NCBI GenBank assembly: GCA_035544675.1
Contig: DATKCA010000275.1
Span: 1 to 5,956, forward strand
Length of the DNA: 5,956 bases
Direction of reading: 5' to 3'
Origin: DATKCA01 sp035544675
GTDB taxonomy: Bacteria; Acidobacteriota; Thermoanaerobaculia; Gp7-AA8
Below the pieces are notes generated by a model. That model worked only from the letters and a program-made list of their open reading frames with translations. It was not told the origin of the DNA and did no database searches. Shown here one piece after another: positions 1-5,955 of the stretch. The position numbers and the translations under genes were made by a program. How positions within the stretch are numbered: position 1 is the stretch's first letter; the number at the start of each line of letters is the position of its first letter.

Positions 1-3000
1 GGCACCCTTCGGCGTCAACACGCGGCGGCTGACGATGCGCTGCCGGGAGTCTTCGTTCACCACCTGCAGGGCTTTGTCGAGATAGATCGACTCCAGGACG
101 TCGGGTGTGCGGTAGTCGGTGAGCGAGAGAACGCCGTAATCGACTGCCCACAGCGTCACTTCGGATTGCGAAGGCCTGCCGGCGGCATCCTTCACGTTCA
201 CTTCGATGCGGGCCTTGGTGGCGGGACGGAACTCGTCGCGGTTCGCGTCGACGTCGACTGCCAGGCGCTTCGACGCGTCCTCGACCGACAGCTCGACATA
301 CCCCAGCCGGAAAGAGGGCCTCCCCGGATCGCCGGCATCCTCGGTCACCGCCTCCTGCGTACGACCTTTGACGAGCAGCACGGAGACGAAGACGTTCGGA
401 ATCTCTTTCTCGGTGATGGGAACGGTCACGGTCTGCTGCGTGGATGTCAGCTCGAAGCGCTGCCACGTGCGAATGCCTTCGCGCTCCGTCGTCAAGAGCG
501 CGGTGGCGCGCTCCCACGGCGACTTGATCATGATCCGCGCGGTCTGGCCCGGCCTGTATGCCGGCTTCTCCGGGACGAGATCGATCCGGTTGTGGTCGTA
601 TCGCTCCCAGGCCGTGTATCCCGCTCCCACGGCGTAGAACCAGATCATCGTCGTCGTGGAACGGCCCTCCCCGTCGCTCGCCTTGGCGATCAACTGATAC
701 TGGCCGCCCGAGGCCAGGGGAACCTGCAGCGGCATCGGCGCGGACTGGGAGGTGACGTCCCACTGGCCGGCCGTGATCTCCTGCTGCTCGGTGTCCCATT
801 CGTAGAAGCCGTTGCCGACTGCGCGACGGACGCTGTTCCATTGGATACGCTGCAGCGTGACGTGGATCGGCACTCCGGCCACGGCCAGGCCGTCCAGACC
901 AACGGCCACGAGCTCCGTCTCGAGTCCCTTCTCCGCCTCGGTGAAGTAGTCCGGTGTGAGGACGCCGATGTACCACGGCGCGGGATCGACGCGGAACGAA
1001 GTGCGGTTGGCGATGTGCTGGCGCGTCACATCGGTGACGTCGCCCTCGAGCCGGTACTCGTACGGTATGCCTGCGGCGACGTCGGTCTGGAGCGTGAGCG
1101 AGCGCTCGCCGCGCTCGTCCAGGGTGGCGTCTTCCGTCGAGATGACCGTCCAGTTCGTGGAGGCGTCATCGAGGAACGAGAATCGCGCGAAACGGTCGGT
1201 GATTTTCGAGGGCACCGTGGACGTGGCCCGCTTGTCGTACTTCCACGTCACGTCGCGGTCCGCCATCGCGCCGCCGTGCAGATAGCGTCCCGTGATTTTC
1301 CCGGTGAGCGGCACGCCGGCCAGGGTGGAAGGACCGTCGAGTGTCACATCCACGCGGAAATCGGGCCGCCGGTACGCAGCGACGAGGAAATCGCTGCGCA
1401 CTTCGAGGCGCTGCTCAGCCATCGACACCGCCACGCTGTACGTGCCGAGCGCCCCTTCCGCCGGCAGCGTGAACGTCCAGTCCACGCTGCTCCACATGTT
1501 CAGAGCGACAGTGCGTTTGTCGACGCTGCGGGACTGCGGATCGGTGAGCGCGATCTCCACCTTCGTTCCCGGTGGCAGGAGTCTCATGCCCGTCGGGGTG
1601 TCGGTGCGCAGGACGGCTTTGAAATGGATCTCCTCGCCGAGCTTGTAGACGCCGCGATCGGTGAAGACCGTGCCGCGGAGCAGCGGCTGCGACTCCGCAG
1701 CGTCGAAGTTCGTGCCGAGCTCCCACGGGGTGATGCCTTCGTTCCAGTCGCTGCCGACGTAGGCGATGTCGCCGTCTTTCTCCGCGACCACGATGAAGTG
1801 CAGCTCGGAGAGAGCGCGCCACCACTGTTCGTCGTTCTCGAAGGTCTCCCTCCTCGTCATCCCCGGCCGCGGCGCCGGCTTCGGCACGGGCTTTTTGGGA
1901 AGTCGCAGTTTCGTATCGGGCGCGATGGCCAGCCCCTGCGCATCCGTCACGCCGCTCCAGAAGACCTTGTTGTCCGTAGTGCGGATGGAGACGTTCGCGC
2001 CAGCGACCGGCACGCCGCTGTCGAGCTGCGTGACGAAGATCAGCGTGTTGAGAGGACTGTCCTTCACGCTGATGCCGAGGTTCGTGACCTGGACGATGGT
2101 GGCGCGGGTGGAAGGGGTATGGATTCTCGACCGTGCGATGGCCTGGCCCGGCTGAACGGCGGCCCACACCAGACCGCGGTTGTCATCGCCGGTGGCGGAG
2201 CTGACGTCCAGACCGTACGACTGCGTCTTGTCCGCGACAGGGGCGAGTGTCCGGTCCTGCGGTTTGACCGCCGGCGGCCCGGAGCGGAATCCCGTCCGCT
2301 GCAGCTCGAGGATCGTCGGCATCAGCCGCTCCAGCTCCAGCGGCGCGAGCCACTGCCTGACGCTGCGGAAGTTGCGCGCGTGAAACGGAAGAATGGGACC
2401 GCCTCCCGACTCCCACACGCCCTGCCCGTCCCCGAAGCTGATGAACGCGGTGCGGTGCCAGTTCTCGATGGTGCCGATCCACGTGTAGCCGAGCGACTGC
2501 CCGTCGTTGGACGCCAGAGAAGGGTCGACGCGCACGCGATAGCGGCGGGCCGGCTGCAGCGAGTAGCCGATGGCGTCGAGACTGAACTCGCTGGCCGGAT
2601 AGTCGAAGTCGCGCTGCACCTCCTGGCGCGGCAGCGGCTGCTCGTTCGCCGGGTCGGTGATGTCTGTGACCGTCACCGCCTTGCGCACCTCGGCCAGCAT
2701 CATCGCCGCGTTGGTGCGGAAGCGGAGCGCGTTGTACTGGTCGGGGTCGCACTTTTCCGGGCAGAGGGTGCCTTCCACGAACAGGGTTGGCTCGAGCTGG
2801 ATCCTGAACTCCTGCTCCCGGCCGGTGCGAACGTTCTCGCGCCGCATGGCGAGCTGGTCGTCGATGAGCACCTGCAGATGCGTGTCCGGCGGGACACCGG
2901 GTTTTGTCTCGAAGACCACGAGGTCCGGCGAAGCCACGCCGAGGCGGTTGGTGTCCCACTCCCTGGCCCGGAATGCGAAGACCGCCTGTCCATTCGAGGC

Positions 3001-3579
3001 GGCGGCTGCCGCGGCACGGCTCTTCTTCTTCTCGAACGCCGCGACGTCGCCGTCGGGCAGGATGGGCGCCACGAACGGATGGGCGGCCGTGCGCAGCTGG
3101 ACGTGCTGCGCGATCGTCTCGGGATCGACAGGCTGGTTGAATCGCAGACCGATGACGACCGTGCCATTGGTTCCGCGATACCAGTTCGTGTTGAGCAGAC
3201 GCACGGTCGGCGTCGTGAACGAGAAGCTGTACGAGCGGTCCAGCGTGTTGCCGGCCACCGACGTCGCCGTGGAGTCGATCGTCACGTCGTACTTCCGCGC
3301 GAACGGCAGGCGCGGGTTCGGAGTGAAGATGAGCGTCGTCGTCCCTGACCAGCGAAACGTGCCGGCGGCGGCCGGTGCGATGCGCAGCCAGGGCGCCCTG
3401 ACCGGCTGCGGGATCCTTCCGACCACCACCATCGGCTCGGAGAAGACGACCCGGATCTCACTGGCCTCCGCCGCGGACGCCACTTCACCGACCGGCCCGG
3501 CGCTGACGATGCGCAGGGTCGGGGCGGCGTGAAGAGCGGACGAAAACAGCAGGAAAAGGACGACGGCGAAGCGCTTCAT
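1..3579 (-). CDS. Bacterial alpha-2-macroglobulin family protein (partial, N-terminal 1193 residues; C-terminus beyond left edge)
   Basis: The frame is open without a stop from the ATG at 3579 to base 1 (1193 codons). Residues 1-19 form a Sec signal peptide (hydrophobic VVLFLLFSSAL, then an AxA-type site, LHA|AP). There is no lipobox, so the protein is probably soluble periplasmic or secreted, unlike lipoprotein YfhM of E. coli. Residues ~22-124 look like a bacterial Ig-like (SbsA/Big_5 type) domain and further beta domains follow. An MG2 (A2M_N) domain begins at about 638 with FTDRGVYKLGEEIHFKAVLR. Further MG domains lie at ~735-1000. The bait-region-type domain (A2M_N_2) starts near V1002 with VPEKPAYRPGQTARIMIKSP. 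The A2M domain starts near W1144 with WAVDYGVLSLTDYRTPD. Family members run about 1600-1900 residues, so the rest of the A2M domain and the thioester domain, with or without a CxEQ motif, lie outside. Known family role: trapping of attacking proteases. Cys273 and Cys277 are close enough to pair. The start has no Shine-Dalgarno; see the promoter at 3587-3592. Confidence 0.95.
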   Translation of the reverse strand, partial: MKRFAVVLFLLFSSALHAAPTLRIVSAGPVGEVASAAEASEIRVVFSEPMVVVGRIPQPVRAPWLRIAPAAAGTFRWSGTTTLIFTPNPRLPFARKYDVTIDSTATSVAGNTLDRSYSFSFTTPTVRLLNTNWYRGTNGTVVIGLRFNQPVDPETIAQHVQLRTAAHPFVAPILPDGDVAAFEKKKSRAAAAAASNGQAVFAFRAREWDTNRLGVASPDLVVFETKPGVPPDTHLQVLIDDQLAMRRENVRTGREQEFRIQLEPTLFVEGTLCPEKCDPDQYNALRFRTNAAMMLAEVRKAVTVTDITDPANEQPLPRQEVQRDFDYPASEFSLDAIGYSLQPARRYRVRVDPSLASNDGQSLGYTWIGTIENWHRTAFISFGDGQGVWESGGGPILPFHARNFRSVRQWLAPLELERLMPTILELQRTGFRSGPPAVKPQDRTLAPVADKTQSYGLDVSSATGDDNRGLVWAAVQPGQAIARSRIHTPSTRATIVQVTNLGISVKDSPLNTLIFVTQLDSGVPVAGANVSIRTTDNKVFWSGVTDAQGLAIAPDTKLRLPKKPVPKPAPRPGMTRRETFENDEQWWRALSELHFIVVAEKDGDIAYVGSDWNEGITPWELGTNFDAAESQPLLRGTVFTDRGVYKLGEEIHFKAVLRTDTPTGMRLLPPGTKVEIALTDPQSRSVDKRTVALNMWSSVDWTFTLPAEGALGTYSVAVSMAEQRLEVRSDFLVAAYRRPDFRVDVTLDGPSTLAGVPLTGKITGRYLHGGAMADRDVTWKYDKRATSTVPSKITDRFARFSFLDDASTNWTVISTEDATLDERGERSLTLQTDVAAGIPYEYRLEGDVTDVTRQHIANRTSFRVDPAPWYIGVLTPDYFTEAEKGLETELVAVGLDGLAVAGVPIHVTLQRIQWNSVRRAVGNGFYEWDTEQQEITAGQWDVTSQSAPMPLQVPLASGGQYQLIAKASDGEGRSTTTMIWFYAVGAGYTAWERYDHNRIDLVPEKPAYRPGQTARIMIKSPWERATALLTTEREGIRTWQRFELTSTQQTVTVPITEKEIPNVFVSVLLVKGRTQEAVTEDAGDPGRPSFRLGYVELSVEDASKRLAVDVDANRDEFRPATKARIEVNVKDAAGRPSQSEVTLWAVDYGVLSLTDYRTPDVLESIYLDKALQVVNEDSRQRIVSRRVLTPKGA

Positions 3580-3586
3580 GCCGGAC

Positions 3587-3592
3587 AGTGTA
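3587..3592 (-). promoter_or_regulatory. Putative leaderless -10 box for the alpha-2-macroglobulin gene
   Basis: On the minus strand TACACT (TANNNT form) ends 7 nt before the ATG at 3579. There is no purine-rich Shine-Dalgarno in the 41-bp gap to the upstream DUF2071 gene. A -10 at this distance would start transcription at or next to the A of the ATG, giving a leaderless mRNA. No convincing -35 hexamer is visible about 17 nt upstream. TANNNT is a weak consensus, so chance is possible. Confidence 0.4.
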
Positions 3593-3620
3593 GCGGCGGC
3601 CGTAATGACCGCCGGCGCCG

Positions 3621-4382
3621 TCAGCACTTCTCGATGCCGTACACCTTCACGTTCACCTCGCGGGCGTAATGCCGGATGGGGACGGATTCGGGCCGCCGGA
3701 TCCCGGCCGCCCACACCAGCGTCTCCTCGAGTGCGCGGATCTCGGCCTTCTGAAGAGGATAGGGCTGGTGATGGACGCGCGCGCGATACAGCGCTTTCTC
3801 CTCGTCCTCCGCGTAGAGGATGTAGCGCTCCACGAGAAAGTGCTCCAGCGTCCCCGGCCTGGCCGGGGCGACCGGGCCCTCCACCGGTGCGTAGCGAATC
3901 TGCGCGTGCGCAGGCGAAGGGCCACGCCCGTCGTCGCGGCGGGAGGTGAAGTCGATTTCCGGCAATGCTCCGCCCGATGCGGAGAAGTCGATCCGGGAGT
4001 GAAAATACGCGAGCTTGTACGCCGCGCGCGCGGCTTCGACGGCCAGGCGGCTGTTGGCGTCGAGACTGAAGAACCAGACGCCCGGATCGCGCCCCTGGCG
4101 ATGCACGTACGTCCGCACGTTGATCTCGTGAAAGCTGGAGACCCCGGGCAGCGGCGGCAGGAGGATCGGCCGGACGCCGGTCATCGTGAAGGGAACGAGC
4201 CCGATGTACGCCTTCCCCTCGAAGAGGTCGACGGTCAGCCCGGCCGGAATCAGCGCCTGCAACTCGGCCCGGGGCACCTCCCAGTGGAGAAATGCGAGAT
4301 GGTGCCAGTTCTGGTGCATGAAGACCTGCTGGTCCGGTTCCAGAGTTGGGGTGACACGGTCGATCGAGTCGTGTACGTGCAT
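3621..4382 (-). CDS. DUF2071 / YqjF-family protein (253 aa)
   Basis: The sequence matches my recollection of the DUF2071 (YqjF-like) family. The N-terminal block H28-LAFLHWEVP followed by LQALIPAGL and the block FEGKAYIGLVPFTMTGVRP (residues ~54-72) are typical, as are LPPLPGVSSFHEINVRTYV (76-93) and GVWFFSLDANSRLAVEAAR (101-119). The C-terminal half (~160-250) is a second beta-rich part with paired histidines H204-H205. The family has no well-established biochemical function; members are soluble cytoplasmic proteins of about 240-260 aa, so this one is full length. No signal peptide or membrane helix is seen. The start at 4382 is preferred over the internal Met22 because TGAGG lies 7 nt upstream. 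The gene is divergent from the lipoprotein gene (50-bp gap) and 41 bp upstream of the alpha-2-macroglobulin gene, with which it may be cotranscribed. A functional link to that protein is not evident. Confidence 0.9.
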   Translation of the reverse strand: MHVHDSIDRVTPTLEPDQQVFMHQNWHHLAFLHWEVPRAELQALIPAGLTVDLFEGKAYIGLVPFTMTGVRPILLPPLPGVSSFHEINVRTYVHRQGRDPGVWFFSLDANSRLAVEAARAAYKLAYFHSRIDFSASGGALPEIDFTSRRDDGRGPSPAHAQIRYAPVEGPVAPARPGTLEHFLVERYILYAEDEEKALYRARVHHQPYPLQKAEIRALEETLVWAAGIRRPESVPIRHYAREVNVKVYGIEKC

Positions 4383-4389
4383 ACAGCCG

Positions 4390-4394
4390 CCTCA
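4390..4394 (-). promoter_or_regulatory. Ribosome binding site of the DUF2071 gene
   Basis: TGAGG on the minus strand sits 7 nt before the ATG at 4382, a normal Shine-Dalgarno spacing. It decides in favour of this start over the in-frame ATG at codon 22. It contrasts with the two neighbouring genes whose starts lack such a motif. Confidence 0.6.
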
Positions 4395-4418
4395 AGCAAT
4401 CAGGAAGCCACGCGGGCG

Positions 4419-4424
4419 TACAAT
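4419..4424 (+). promoter_or_regulatory. Putative leaderless -10 box for the lipoprotein gene
   Basis: TACAAT, one mismatch from TATAAT, ends 8 nt before the ATG at 4433. No Shine-Dalgarno lies between them (the spacer is CGCGGCTC). Transcription would begin within 1-2 nt of the start codon, so the mRNA is probably leaderless. No clear -35 is seen. The box lies in the 50-bp divergent gap, so the promoter of the DUF2071 gene must overlap this region or the lipoprotein coding sequence. Confidence 0.5.
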
Positions 4425-4432
4425 CGCGGCTC

Positions 4433-4888
4433 ATGAAATGCGTTGCCATTCCCCTTCTCCTTTTTCTGACTGCCTGTGGCTCTTCGAGCGACGTGGATCG
4501 CAGCCGCGCAGAGGTCGAGTTCGCCCAGGTCTACGGCCCCGGCGACCTCGGCCTGGTTCGTGGTGCGAACACGATGAACATCGAATACGCCGTCCGGATC
4601 GGAAATCGCTCGGCCGAGCCGATCACGCTGCGGCGGATCAGCGTGTCGTCGGTCGGTACCGGCTCGTACCGGCTGCGGCCGGAAGAGCAGGTCTACGACG
4701 AGACGATCGCGCCCGATGCCGCCGGCATCGTCAAGCTATCGGCACGGGGCTACTTTGTCGGAACGTCGACCGGCGAGGCGTCGCGCGAGCCTGTGACGCT
4801 GCGGGCGATTCTCTACTTCGATGCGCCGGCTGGATCGTTCCGGCGGATCGTGACGCAGAATATCGGGCAGTTTCCGGGCGTGCGGTAG
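4433..4888 (+). CDS. Small predicted lipoprotein of unknown function (151 aa)
   Basis: I do not recognise a named family. The N-terminus is a lipoprotein signal: Lys2, a hydrophobic stretch VAIPLLLFL, and the lipobox L12-T13-A14-C15, with Cys15 as the lipidated residue. Position +2 is Gly rather than Asp, which under the enterobacterial Lol rule favours the outer membrane. A short Gly/Ser/Asp linker follows. The mature part (~25-151) alternates hydrophobic and polar residues, for example MNIEYAVRIGNRSAEPITLRRISV and EPVTLRAILYFDA, which suggests a single Ig-like beta-sandwich; that fold is inferred by eye. It is the only plus-strand gene in the window and stands alone between two minus-strand genes. 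The start is preceded by TACAAT at leaderless distance and no Shine-Dalgarno. Its last 158 bp overlap the antisense 3' end of the sortase frame. The beta-type pattern continues to the stop, so this frame is probably the selected one there. Confidence 0.8.
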   Translation: MKCVAIPLLLFLTACGSSSDVDRSRAEVEFAQVYGPGDLGLVRGANTMNIEYAVRIGNRSAEPITLRRISVSSVGTGSYRLRPEEQVYDETIAPDAAGIVKLSARGYFVGTSTGEASREPVTLRAILYFDAPAGSFRRIVTQNIGQFPGVR

Positions 4889-5441
4889 CAATCACGACAT
4901 AGCGGAGCGGCCCGCCGGGGATCACCGCGTCGAAGGGATAGCACGTGATGAGCGTCAGGCGCGTACGCTCGTCCGGCTCGAGCACCGAAGTGTCGTTCTT
5001 GGCCACGACGCGCGCCGCGTTCACCTCGTAATCGACCACCGTCCGGTCGGGGCGCTGCACGCGGATGACGTCACCCGGCATCACATAGCGAAGTCTGGCG
5101 AAGTGCGTGTCGCGATGCGCGGTGATGACGCAGTTGCCGCTCTGGCCGGGCAGCGCCGTGCCGTCGAGGTGTCCCGGGCCGAAGGCCATGTTGCGGCCGC
5201 TGGCACCGGAGAGCACGATCACGCCGTCGCCGTTGATCTCGAGGTTGGCGATCGCGCGCGTGTCCGCCCACGGCCACGGCTTGACCGATTTCCCGGCCAG
5301 CGCACTCTTCCATGACAGCTGCAGCAGGATCTGCGCGACCAGCGCCTTCCCGAACATCCACATTCCCTGGCCCCCGAGCAGCAGTCCAATGACGAGCGGT
5401 GTGACGACTGCGGTTCTTGATACGAATCTGCGTGCCCCCAC
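4731..5441 (-). CDS. Class GN sortase (marine proteobacterial type), with atypical C-terminal extension
   Basis: This is a cysteine transpeptidase that cleaves LPxT-type signals of a dedicated substrate. Residues ~11-42 hold an N-terminal signal anchor (AVVTPLVIGLLLGG and a second hydrophobic stretch), placing the catalytic domain outside the inner membrane. Class GN hallmarks are WPWADT near 56-61, IVLSGASGRNMAFGPGH (~75-91) and TALPGQSGN (95-103). The catalytic set is complete: His109 in TAHRDTHF, Cys167 in TCYPFDA and Arg180 in GGPLRYVV. Position 108 is Ala, where sortases commonly have Gly before the His. The start is GTG at 5441 with AAAGGAG 6 nt upstream. The substrate gene lies just upstream with its LPQTAT signal. 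Sortases of this class normally end soon after the RYVV strand (about residue 187). Here the frame runs ~50 codons further through the antisense of the lipoprotein gene, giving an Arg/Ser/Pro/Ala-rich tail that looks non-functional. Confidence 0.93.
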   Translation of the reverse strand: MGARRFVSRTAVVTPLVIGLLLGGQGMWMFGKALVAQILLQLSWKSALAGKSVKPWPWADTRAIANLEINGDGVIVLSGASGRNMAFGPGHLDGTALPGQSGNCVITAHRDTHFARLRYVMPGDVIRVQRPDRTVVDYEVNAARVVAKNDTSVLEPDERTRLTLITCYPFDAVIPGGPLRYVVIATARPETARYSASRSAGTIQPAHRSRESPAASQARATPRRSTFRQSSPVPIA

Positions 5442-5447
5442 GTTCTT

Positions 5448-5454
5448 CTCCTTT
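5448..5454 (-). promoter_or_regulatory. Ribosome binding site of the sortase gene
   Basis: AAAGGAG on the minus strand is 6 nt before the GTG start at 5441, a strong Shine-Dalgarno that supports the GTG. It begins one base from the foot of the palindrome at 5456-5566, so the hairpin leaves it just unpaired. Confidence 0.75.
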
Positions 5455-5455
5455 G

Positions 5456-5566
5456 GGGGTCAGGTCTTCGGTTGTCCGGTCTCGCTACAGACTGTGGAGT
5501 TCGCCGAATGCCGGCTCAGAGAATCCACACTGGGTAGACAAACCGGTCAACCGAAGACCTGACCCC
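5456..5566. repeat. 111-bp imperfect palindrome, MITE/REP-like element
   Basis: The outer 25 nt (5456-5480) and the reverse complement of 5542-5566 match at 24 of 25 positions. The first 19, GGGGTCAGGTCTTCGGTTG, are identical; the one mismatch is at 5475/5547. Symmetry decays but continues inward: CTAC and TGTGGA on the left match the right arm at the same offset, and a GCCGGC core sits at 5510-5515. The element contains no gene and fills nearly all of the 130-bp gap between the target and sortase genes. No target-site duplication is seen. The GGGGTCAGGTCTT end resembles, from memory, repeats found near REP-associated Y1 transposases (RAYT); this is unverified. A transcript across it would fold into a long hairpin. 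Confidence 0.85.
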
Positions 5567-5571
5567 ATCCC

Positions 5572-5955
5572 TTACCAGGCCAACTTCATCGAGATGAGCG
5601 AGAGCAGGATCAGCGCGGCTCCCGCGATCATCAGCAGGCGGCTCGGAGTGGCGGTCTGCGGCAGCTCGCCCTCCCGGTCCGCGCCATGGGTCTCCGACGG
5701 CTCGACGCTCCTGCACGAGGACGCCACGATGCCGCCCGGTGTCCTGTCGACCGCCACCAGGCTCGTGTACTGCGAGACCAGGTGATGGCGCATCGCCACA
5801 TCCACCACTTCTCCACGAACCACGGCCTGCTCCGCTCCCTCGCTGAGCCGGTCCATCGTCGACTCGATCTTCTGACGCGCCCACAGCTTGGCGATGCCTC
5901 GCTGGCCCGACGCCGGCGGCAGCGTCAGCTGCCGCGACCACGGCTTCTGGCCGAT
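5572..5955 (-). CDS. Sortase target protein of VIT/vWA type, C-terminal part (127 residues visible; N-terminus beyond right edge)
   Basis: The frame is open from the right edge to TAA at 5572-5574. The visible part matches the C-terminus of the 'marine proteobacterial sortase target protein' family, whose full-length members carry VIT and von Willebrand A domains like inter-alpha-trypsin inhibitor heavy chains; those domains are outside this window. Visible family features are GIAKLWARQKIE (20-31), VVDVAMRHHLVSQYTSLVAVDRTP (50-73), a variable linker with one Cys (C81), then the sorting signal LPQTAT (98-103, codons 5664-5647), PSR and a membrane helix (~107-122, LLMIAGAALILLSLIS). The tail after the helix is only MKLAW, with one basic residue, so the usual positively charged stop is weak. 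LPxTAT is the motif expected for class GN sortases, and the sortase is the next gene downstream. The protein is expected to be exported by Sec and fixed at the envelope. A Met at 5856 is internal, not the start. Confidence 0.9.
   Translation of the reverse strand: MGQKPWSRQLTLPPASGQRGIAKLWARQKIESTMDRLSEGAEQAVVRGEVVDVAMRHHLVSQYTSLVAVDRTPGGIVASSCRSVEPSETHGADREGELPQTATPSRLLMIAGAALILLSLISMKLAW

Noticed and set aside
1415..2167. A 250-codon minus-strand frame
   Set aside because: It is an out-of-phase shadow of the alpha-2-macroglobulin gene, with Arg/His/Gly-rich composition and no domain signal.
166..3348. A 1060-codon open frame on the plus strand
   Set aside because: It is antisense to the alpha-2-macroglobulin gene. 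Its translation is Arg/Gly/Asp/Val-rich with no recognisable domains, while the minus strand encodes consecutive family motifs (FTDRGVYK, VPEKPAYRPGQ, WAVDYGVLSLT). Long antisense frames are common in GC-rich genes.
3593..3620. GC-rich partly palindromic stretch between the DUF2071 stop and the alpha-2-macroglobulin start, considered as a terminator
   Set aside because: The best stem is about 5 bp around a 9-nt loop and no T tract follows, so it is not a credible intrinsic terminator.
4383..4432. A promoter for the DUF2071 gene in the divergent gap
   Set aside because: Only weak matches such as TTGTAC and GATTGC could be found on the minus strand, which is not enough to call one.
3669..4436. 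A 255-codon plus-strand frame opposite the DUF2071 gene
   Set aside because: The minus strand carries clear DUF2071 blocks. The plus-strand translation has no recognisable motif and runs into the start of the lipoprotein gene.
4186..4902. A 238-codon plus-strand frame covering the lipoprotein gene in another phase
   Set aside because: It has no signal peptide or motif. The lipoprotein frame has a lipobox and strand pattern and accounts for the region.
5456..5566. The palindrome considered as a rho-independent terminator or a CRISPR repeat pair
   Set aside because: The arms are far apart with no following T run, and there are only two inverted copies with no direct spacing pattern.
5516..5941. 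A 141-codon minus-strand frame over the target gene and half of the palindrome
   Set aside because: It is shifted relative to the frame that encodes LPQTAT and the membrane helix, and it ends inside the palindrome.
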